64,000 bases of DNA, taken from NCBI GenBank assembly GCA_000733355.1, contig JNVV01000009.1:812919-876918 (forward strand), given 5' to 3'. Below the pieces are notes generated by a model that saw nothing but the letters and a program-made list of their open reading frames with translations, had not been told where the DNA came from and did not search any database. Below, piece by piece: positions 55,197-64,000 of this stretch; within the stretch, counting starts at the first letter, position 1, and each line of letters starts with the position of its first letter. Both the position numbers and the translations under genes were made by a program. This stretch comes from Falciphora oryzae. Taxonomy: Eukaryota > Ascomycota > Sordariomycetes > Magnaporthales > Magnaporthaceae.

Positions 55197-58100
55197 TATT
55201 TCAATCTGGGTTGTTTCAAAGTCCGAAGGTGTGGCGAGATTCCTCGGTTGGTTCCACGCTTTGAGCGCTGCTGCAGCCTCAGGTTCTGGAGTTTTCCAAG
55301 TTCCTGGGGTTTCGGATTGCTTTTTCGTCTGTTGTCCGCTGGGGGTGCACACCAGGTAAAAGGTAGCCTGCCTGTCTTGGAGATGGAACGGAAATCGGAA
55401 CGTGGAATTCAGGCGAAGAGAAAGGGAAAATCAATCAGACGGTGGCACAGCAATCATTCCATGACGACGGATGCACGATGATGAGGGAGCCTGCTTGGCA
55501 GGGCGCTTTCAGTCCAGACGGTTGGCGCAGCTTTCCAGGCCGCGCAGGGGTGTGTTTATTTACGGTTGAGGGCGGGTGGCGAGGGCGGCGATCGTGCGTG
55601 CCCAATCCACCCTTCCCCAGCCTTCCTAGGCGGCGGGCGTTCCCTTCACATCGGGTCCCATCCATGATGATTCCCTGAGGGCACGAGACACTCGCTAGCG
55701 GCTCTCACAATTGCTTGTTTGTCTCCTCAAAAATCTCTTTCGGGCAATCCGCTGTTTGCTCATCGGGCGAAACCAGACACACGAGTGCTGGCTGCCCGCC
55801 CCGTCACAACCTCGACAGCCACCTGGAGCAGACGAGGCTTGGCAGTCCTGCCTTGGTCGGGCGGTGCGACACGACGCGGCTTGGTCATTGGTTTTCTGGC
55901 CGGAGCTGAGCCTGCCGCCACGTCCATGTTGGTGGTGTTGTCTGTGGTGTGTGGTGTGGTCTGCCCGCCAATATACCTCAAGACTCGGGCAACTCTTCTG
56001 CCTCGTCGGTCAACGAAATTGGGAGGCCAACTGGTGTCGGGAATTCGGCGTTCACGCCCCAACGCCCGCGGGGATTCTTTCCCCATCAGGCATCTCGATA
56101 TCGAACTAACGGCTGGTGGGCTTGTCCTAGTTCCAGAAGACGATGCGCGCTATGACTGCCTTCTCACGATCACGATGAGTTGGCCATGACCTGCACAGTT
56201 GGAAGAATTGGTCCCTACCCTGCGGAATGACGTAGTTGAAGGAAGAACGGAATGACTCGGCTATTTCCACCCACGAACTCGTGCATGCTGTCATTTCCCC
56301 CGAATAGGATGTCCACCAGCAGCCACCAGACGCCGCTAACTTTTCAGCACATGAACATATGTCATCGCTCACGGGCGGCAGACACCATGTCGACGCGGAG
56401 GCGGGCCGTTGTTGGCGCCCCCAGCGTGACTCCCGCCAACATCAGCAAAACTACCGACCGGGCTGACCTGACCAGATACAACCTAACCTGGGTGGCCGTC
56501 TCGTCTGCCGGCGTATCTGCCTGTTTTGTACTGGGCTGGTGGGTGGGCGAGTAGGTTTTCATGCCCAACTTGGCCAAATCTGCTCAAACAGCAAAACGCA
56601 TGCCCCCGACTTCCCCCGACACCCAAGCCCTAGACGAGATTGACCTTGATGTTGCCTGCTGCATCATGTTCGGCTTGGTTACTGATACTCTGTATGCCGG
56701 CGTGCGCCGACGCGACGCACTCGATTCGGGCCGGCACCGTCCTTGGACCGCATTCGTCGTCCGCGGGCGCATTTCGCATGCGCATTTCGGCCCCTCCTAA
56801 TTTCTGCCCGCCCGTCGGGTGCTTTGAGGCTATAGAACCGATGGTCGTGGCCGTGGGGGTGACGCAAGGCCAAAATAAAGCCCATCGTCCGATAGGAGGA
56901 CCCATGATAATCCCGGACCGAGGGGCTTACCGGCCTCGATAACCCAAAATACCCACGGCACCGGTGCCCCGATCCGTTATCAGCTTCGGCAGTGTAGTTC
57001 GGCGCTAGTTGGGGGCCCTGAAAGTATGTCAAGGGATTTCTCCTCACGGTAGAGCGTGCGCATATCGCCATTTGAAGCCCTCCCAACTTCCAAAAGAAAA
57101 AAAAAAAAAAAAAAAGAAAAAAAAAAGGATACGGAGGTTGCCGAGATAACTACCTACCTAGCCGACGCGAGAAGGCATGACAGGAGGATACAGCTTTTGC
57201 ACGAGCAGAACTCGTGGCGGTTCAAGGCACCCTGTCATGCCCAGCCGTCAGGCTACACCCAGGCAGGGAGCGGAGCGCGAGGTACACCGGTCATCCTCTG
57301 TGGTGGCGGCTAACCTGCATTTTTCAACCGAACCGGGAGCCCGTTGGCTCGGCAGGGTTGCCTTGAGCTGCGTCGGTGCGGCTGGTCCTTTGCATCCGAG
57401 ATGTAGGCATCCGCTCTGTCACTACAATATTTGCCCGAGCAACTGCGTGCGCCTTTTGGTTGTCGCCAATGAACATGGACAGCAGACATATCAGCAGGGC
57501 GTGATATTTTTGCGGTGAAAGCTGGGGTGGCCGACTATCGGACTGGTGGTGTCTTTGTCATCACCTCAAGTGGAGGGCAGCCTTGGGACAGAATTCCCGA
57601 TATTGGATGCAAATACACCCCAACACTGGGAAACAGGATAGAAACAGGTCATCACGCAGAGGCAGCCACCCGTCAAGGAAATATTGCGGGATAAACCCAA
57701 GCCTGCCGGTTGGGGAACGAAGCGTGGGATTTGACCGAGTTCATGCGGATACCCACGCCGAGCTGCTTTCTCTGGTAGGCAAGTTGAAGCCACTGCCGCG
57801 CCGGCAGGTGGTGTTGGTACCCCGTCCCCCTCCCCGCGCGGGACGGAATGTTGAGATGGCTGATCAGGATTTTTTTTTTTTTTCTACGTGTGCGTAAGGC
57901 TCCGCAGTTGCTCCCAAGAAAAGAAACAAAAGGAAAACGCCACCCGGGCTGCATACGGGAGTCTGTTGCCCGACGGGAAGCACCTAGCAAAAGAAGCAGC
58001 CAAGCAAGCCTCACGGTGGGTGAAGGCTTGTGCGCTCGCGCTTCGGGCCTTTTGGGGACACTGTCAGGGAGGAGGCGAGAAGTCAACACAATTCCATGAG

Positions 58101-58658
58101 ACGGGACAGACGGAACAAGGGTTCGCAGTTGCTGGAGCGGGCGGATGGATTGTGACTGCCAGGGATCCTTTTTATCCCCTCTTTCTGAACAAGCAACAGG
58201 CAAGACGGGCGGGCGGTCCCATCTCATCTCATCTGTCGTGCGCTTGGCCTCGCTCATTTTTTGTCCGTTCCCGCTTATGGGCCGTGCTCGAGCTTCTAGA
58301 AGTTTTCCCGTCGAACAACGCGTGTGTAGTATGTACAGTGTACTTTGAGGGACAAAGAAAGCAAGCAAAAAAAAAAAAAAAAAAGAAACGAAAAATCCAA
58401 CTGCGCACGGAGTATGCCTGCCGGCGGCGGCACGCGGCGGGGGGACGCTCACGGCAAAGGGCCAGGGCGGGAGGCCGGTCCAGGCTCATCACACCTTGGC
58501 CCCTGCCCGCATGCAACATCAGCCCATTATGGCGGTCCAGTCCCATTATGCGGTCATACCCTGCCGGGCTCCAGCCCCCCAGCCACCAACCCCTCCGCCC
58601 GCCGCGTTCGGGCGCGAGCGCGAGCGCGAGAAGAGAGGTGTGATAAGTCAGTGTGAGG

Positions 58659-58723
<65 letters not shown>

Positions 58724-61700
58724 GTGAGCTGGATGCGGCAGTTGCCAGGGAAAACAGTGGTTGAGGGTGCGGGAGATGAGAGTCATGGATCTCGCGTCAG
58801 AAGAGAAGCAAGGAGAGCAGAGACATAGAAAGATGAAAGAAGAATAAAAGGCCACCGTGTGTTGGAGACTTGGGACGAATTATTCAAGCTCATCTAGACT
58901 CGTCTTCCCCATCGTCCTCTGCTTTGCTTCCATCGCGACGCAAATCCCGGGGGCCCAGAGCACAGACAAGACAACAAGAAAGGCCCTTTAGCCGCGCGGC
59001 CCTCGATCCCGAGTGCACACACTTTGGCCCCATCAGGCCATTCGTGTATGCCCCCCATCTGGGATGGAAACCACCCACGCGAGCTTGGGTCCGGCGTTTC
59101 ACAATTGTGTACGGCACCCTCACAACGACGACAAAAAAAGGTCGGCCCGCTTGGGTTGGTGGGGGGTTTGAGTGCGGGACGGAAAACAAAAGAGAATGAG
59201 AGAAGGCAAACAAAATGGAACAAGTCTAAAGAGAGAAAAAATAGCGAACCTCAAGGTTGCATGCAGTGGAGTCTCATCACACGCGCGCCGGTTAAATCAT
59301 GGCCTTCCGTGAGCCACGTGGCGGGCTCCTCCTCATGCATCAGTCTTCCACCGCCTTGCCACTGGTGTGCTATTTTTCCATTTGAGTTTTTAGGTGGCAT
59401 GCATTTGGTCTTGCACGTTCCCTAGACAGGCCAAGTATTCGGTACCCCGAAGAGCCACGGCTACCCGCGCGCTGCGTCCTGTCGCTGTCTCAGACGGTCA
59501 ACAGCCGAAGCGTCATCTGAAAAGCTTGGGAAGCTCCCGTCCCTCCGACCTCGGTCCCCCTGGTCGGTCGCTTGTACCAGTACCACCGTGCTCTTCAAGC
59601 TCCAGCCTGCGTGCATGCGCGCTTATCCGTATCCCAAGCCCTCATTGTTCACCCAAAGGGCCCTAGCTCTGTTCAGACAGCCCCGCCAGCAGCAGCAATG
59701 TTCGCACATAAACTGCTGAATTTCAACATACAACCGCACCAAAGGGCGAGTCAATTGGATCGAGAACGGTGGTATCAGCAGAGTCATAAGCTCGCGATCT
59801 CGATAGGCTCGGTCGGGCAGGGCATGGGGACGGTGGGGGAGGATTTGTGCCCTCCTTCACCGTCAGGTTCTGAATTTCTGAATTCTCATCCATATTTTTT
59901 GCCCCTTCAGGCCGGCCGGTGGGGACTGTTCTCGGCTATCACAATTTTGCCACCTTTTCCCCCCCTCTCGCTTCCTTTTGACCCGCTCCGCTGGCGGGCA
60001 GCCACGCATCGTGGTTTCCTCGCGTCCTCAGCCCTGGGCCGTGCGTTTCCACGCGCACGACAATCGGGCTGGCACGTGTATCCGTGCCGATCAATGGATA
60101 GGGGTCGCGAAGCGAAGAAGCCCAAACAACGTAACGTCAGTGTTGGGATGGCGGCTATCGAAGCTGGCCTGCTCAGGCTGTTTCTCTTCTGCCGCCGACG
60201 AATCCTCGATGGTCTGCTTTAGAATTATTCCCAGAAGGGAAATTGGTGCCGCGCCGAGTTGTGCTCTATTTCATTGGCGTCTGCTTCTGCTTCTCGAATC
60301 TTAACCGAGAATGCTGCCGGACTTTTTTTTGCCACTGTAATCCATGCCACGTGGGAGCGTCGCACGAAACGCTGACTTTGCTGGTTTTAGCGGCTGAAGT
60401 GCCGCTCGACCGCGACTGGGAATAATCTCGGGGTCGCTTTTCTGGACACGCGCCCGTTTTTCGTTAAGCCCGGGGCCAAGACAGGGCCAGGCCCGGTCGC
60501 GCGCTAATTGGTCGTGACAGACGACTCCACCACCGCTGCATGCCCCGGCCCGCAAGCCACTTGTCAAGTCGGAGGAGATTTTCCAACGTTACACGATCCA
60601 GTTTCTCTCCCCCCCCCCTCTTCTTCCACGTGCCCCGCTAGTCCAATCTGGCGGATGTGCTTGTCCGGCGGTCTCGAGCAATTTCGCCGCCGCCGGCCAG
60701 AATGACGTGGGTTTGGTTGGGTGGGATGGGATGCATGTCGGCCGTCTGGAGGGAAGCACCCTCCAGTGCTCTTCGTGTCAGCAGGTGGCTAGTGGGCTCA
60801 ATAAAAACGCAGCACCCGGTTGCCTGCCTTTCATCACCTCGAAGCCGGGATCTCCCTCCCCTGGAGATGAGAATCATCGTCTTCTTATTTGCTTCTCGTC
60901 CTATTGCCCGGCGCGCGACCTTGAAACGGCCACGACCCGTGGTTCTGCCCTTCGGCACCCACTCTTCGCCAGTGACACCCGATAAGGAGACGGCAATTTG
61001 ACGACAGGTGCCAGGGAGCCCTTGCGCCTGCAACGTGCAATCGGGCCTCTCGGTCTTGCCCGACAAGCCAATCCTCCGTGTTCCTCGTCGCTTCTGGATC
61101 AATGCCGAACTGCCCAGGCCTCCTGGTCGTGTTGCCCTTCACAGCCGAAAAAGCAACCCACCACGCGACAGGCCTGCCCAGCCGGAGCAGCAGGCCATTG
61201 GCTTAATATCCGGGTCACCGAGATAAAGAAGGGAACAGCAACGGGCAGAGCTTCTATTTCGGGCCCGTCGCCCATCATCAAACATTTGACGTCTTGCAAC
61301 AAACCAGGGGCCATCCCGTGCCCGCGTCGTGCGGTTCGAACTTTTCGGGGTCGAATTACTCGCCGGGCAAAGCAAGAAGGTGCTCGCGAGCCCTGTCGAG
61401 TTTCAACCCCACGCTTTTGTAACCTGGCCCGCCCTTGTCCGCTTTTATCCGCACGACGTCCCAAGGGAACGTAACGTTTCTAGAAGCCATCCACGAGGGT
61501 CGTTTTCTGCGTCCCCTTCATTTCCCCTCGGTGTTTGGGGCTTGGCGCAGGGCTCCCAGGGCGACGGCGACGGCGGCGGCGACGGTGAGGACATAGGGGC
61601 TGCCTGGAGAGAGCTCCCCAGGGGCAGGTCTGTCTCCCATGCGTGGGCTTCAATGCTGACTTACTAGCATGTTTGCTAGGTCATCCGTTCCTCGGCGACC

Positions 61701-64000
61701 AAGGTCGCAGGTACCTCGTAATAGGGTTTTGCTTGCTGCCCCCTGAGTAGGGGAAGTAAATCTCCAGTCGGCTCTCACGTTTACATAGGTGGCGAGGTTG
61801 GTACCGGAATACATGGACGGTAATCCCTAACACCGAATTCGTCGAAACAGACATCAGGCTGCCACTGGAGGGGACGGGTGAGGTCAGAACTGACAAAAAA
61901 AGAAAAAAAAAATACGGAGAAGAAAGGAAAAAAAAAAAAAAAAACATCACGCCCTACCCCTGCGTCATCAGGAGCAAAAGGGACTAGGGAGGTTCCCGTG
62001 AGAAATCTCCGTGATCCTTTCGCACGTGTGTTTGGCGGTCTAGGCGGCTAGCGTGCGCCGCCATCGCCAAGACAGACATTGCGGAAAACAAAACAAACGA
62101 AGCCAATAGGGAACCGCCCACGCGGGAATAAGCTGCCACTATCGACCGCTACTGTACGTGCTGCTTCCTTCGCTTCAAACGCAGGGTGCGCTGGCTCGCG
62201 TGGCACATCAATCAGGCTCCCTAGCACACAGTGTGGCCAGCAGGTGCGCAGATCCTGCCCGCCGCTCAGCTCCCCCGGCCAGACCCAGCAAGCCGCCGAG
62301 CCAGCCCTTGGTTTTGCATTTGCAGGCGCCTCACGTTGAGGACGGGTGTGTCCACTAACCACCAACGGCGGCGTGGAAAGCCCACATAATTACGTGCTGC
62401 AAGCAAGCTATTGATGCAGGGCGGTTGTACACCGCCAGATCGTGTATTGAGAGGGGAGCTCCAGGCACCGCTTCTCGGCCCCAGGAACTGATACTCTGCT
62501 GAAGGTGCGTGATTTGTCGCTGATTTCTTTGCTTCTTTCTGTTTCCTCTGGTTCCATCGCCTTGTCTTGCTCCCTTCCTCCTTTTCGCTTTCCCCATTTG
62601 GCACAAATCTCCGGTTGATTGGCGTGTTTTTATTTTCCAACTCGGTTGATTTTTCCATCCTCGTCCTCCGCAGATGACTCGCTCCCTCTCTGTTTGCGAT
62701 CTCACAACCCCACCTCCAACCAACCAAGCCCTCCTTCTCCCCACAACCCGACCACCAGATATCATCACTGTGCCATCGAAACGGCCATGACTTGAGACGC
62801 GCCCAACCAATGTGTGGAGGTGCCAGTGTCGCCCTCCACACTTGGTGGCCGTGCGAATCTTGGGTGGACGAGAGCCGTTGCACAGCATGGCAGAGATTTC
62901 CAGTTTTGTAATATGGCCCCTCCGCAGTTGCGCCAGCGCGCCAATCTAGCTCCATGTGTCGTTTCTTCGGCCTCGTGTCTCAAGCGGCCCACCACCTGCG
63001 CCGACGGAACAGTTCCAGAAGATGCAGGGGTGGATGAGCCACCAGCGGGCAAAGGTTAAACACGGACAGAGGAGAACCAAGCCGAAAGGAGGCAGGGGCT
63101 GGGAAAACATGGCGAGCTTACCAGGAATGGCAATATGTCTTAAATGGGCCGCCGATATTGGGACGGCGCGCCTCCTGCCTCCTGAGGACCCAATTGATTG
63201 CAGGGTGCCAGTCCCATCCTCGAATCGTTTGGGCGGATGGACCGCGGTTGAAATTGACCTGTTCTGTTTGTGTGTTTGGTGCCGGGCTGGGCAGCTGGCC
63301 GGCAAGACGGGGGCCACACCAGCTGTAGGCGGGCAGGCAGGAAGGCACGCTTGTCAGCCGGGCACCCAGTGGGCGGTATGGGCGCGTGCAGGCAGAAAAA
63401 AGGCCGGACCGGAGCGTCGGCCACGAGTGTGACAGCATGCGCATCCCTGGTGGGTGGACCCCCCTGGCACCCATGCGAACCTGCAACATGGGCGTCGCCG
63501 AGCGGCGTCGTGGGTGGCCGGAGGGGGGGGGGGGCTCCACATGGAGTAATCCCACAGCGTGGCCGGCAGGGTCCACCACCCAAAGCAGGCTGGTCTGATG
63601 GCAAAGATCCCTGAAAGCCACGCGCCGATCTCGTCGAGCTGCTGTGAGACCTCTGCCGCATTTCACCCCTCCCTTATTCCCGCTCCCAGAAACCACAAGT
63701 CGCGCTACCTCCATTCCATCATGCGGGCGGCCAGGTCCCCACCGCCGCCTGCCTGTGGTCGCCAGCTGATGACACACCAAACCGGGACGTTTAGTCCAGT
63801 CGCTGTCAATTCCCCCCCTTTTTGCAGTGGGCACGTTTGTCACGGAATGTGTGCTTTCGGCCTTCAGCTCCCGCACAGCTGCAGCATCCCAATCCCAGGT
63901 GGCTGCGGCGTGGTGGAAGCGACCGTCGTTCCTCCCAAATGGCCCGCCCGTCTGTACTCGCTTCATCCCTGGCTGCCTGCTGTCAGAATCTGCTGTGCCC
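55197..64000. other. 8.8-kb right-hand gene desert
   Basis: No gene is recognised up to the window edge. Frames are short and overlap on both strands; the longest are 63118-63966 on the minus strand and 57673-58452 on the minus strand, and neither shows family motifs. The stretch contains A/T homopolymers (57101-57128 interrupted, 57871-57884, 58367-58384, 61926-61943), a TACCTACC motif at 57151, and the TG microsatellite. It resembles the left desert in texture. Confidence 0.5.
58664..58720. repeat. (TG)28 microsatellite
   Basis: Uninterrupted TG dinucleotide repeat of about 57 bp in non-coding DNA; the longest simple repeat in the window and probably polymorphic. Confidence 0.97.

Noticed and set aside
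59572..60222. 216-codon frame in the right desert
   Set aside because: No conserved features or coding-type codon bias; comparable frames occur on both strands nearby.

Overview
The window is nuclear DNA of a filamentous ascomycete (Pezizomycotina, most likely a Sordariomycete). The evidence is short introns of mostly 50-130 bp with GTRNGT donors and YAG acceptors, strongly G/C-ending codons, two Zn2Cys6 regulators, a SigF-like NTF2-like protein, a fungal TSC1, and GC-rich intergenic DNA studded with long A/T homopolymers. A weak impression is Magnaporthales. I rebuilt gene models by hand from splice signals, phase and family conservation. Every spliced total is a whole number of codons, except the MDR gene, which has two frameshifts.

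Layout. Bases 1-3912 hold two leftward genes: a catalytically dead E2-fold (FTS/AKTIP-like) protein and a CCDC124/Lso2-type ribosome-associated protein. Bases 3913-17904 are a 14-kb desert with no recognisable gene and a 555-base assembly gap (10375-10929). Bases 17905-31735 hold a metabolic/regulatory group: an MFS transporter, a Ppr1-like Zn2Cys6 regulator, a medium-chain dehydrogenase/reductase broken by two single-base frameshifts, and a regulator with a C2HC finger next to a Zn2Cys6 domain. Bases 32290-55196 are dense housekeeping territory: a SigF-like NTF2-domain membrane protein, a single-pass membrane protein, TSC1 (hamartin), a DJ-1/PfpI protein, mitochondrial ribosomal protein uL23m, a METTL4-type MT-A70 methyltransferase, the mitochondrial CoA carrier LEU5, a long conserved-looking protein of unknown function, the Paf1-complex subunit CDC73, an NmrA-like oxidoreductase and a small basic tail-anchored-looking protein. 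Bases 55197-64000 are a second desert with a (TG)28 microsatellite.

How the genes relate. The right half serves basic growth and gene expression (TORC1 control, transcription elongation, mitochondrial translation and CoA import, RNA/DNA adenine methylation). These genes form ordinary divergent and convergent pairs and are not an operon-like system. The left-centre group (transporter, two regulators, one oxidoreductase) resembles a small or decaying metabolic locus without a recognisable backbone enzyme.

Most interesting signal: two unrelated genes (codon 289 of the SigF-like gene at 32539-32541 and codon 109 of the unknown gene at 48185-48187) contain an in-frame TAG, after which the same frame continues with clear coding character. 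Perithecium-forming Sordariomycetes are known to correct premature UAG codons to UGG (Trp) by A-to-I mRNA editing during sexual development, so these are candidate recoding sites. Nonsense alleles or base errors are the alternatives.
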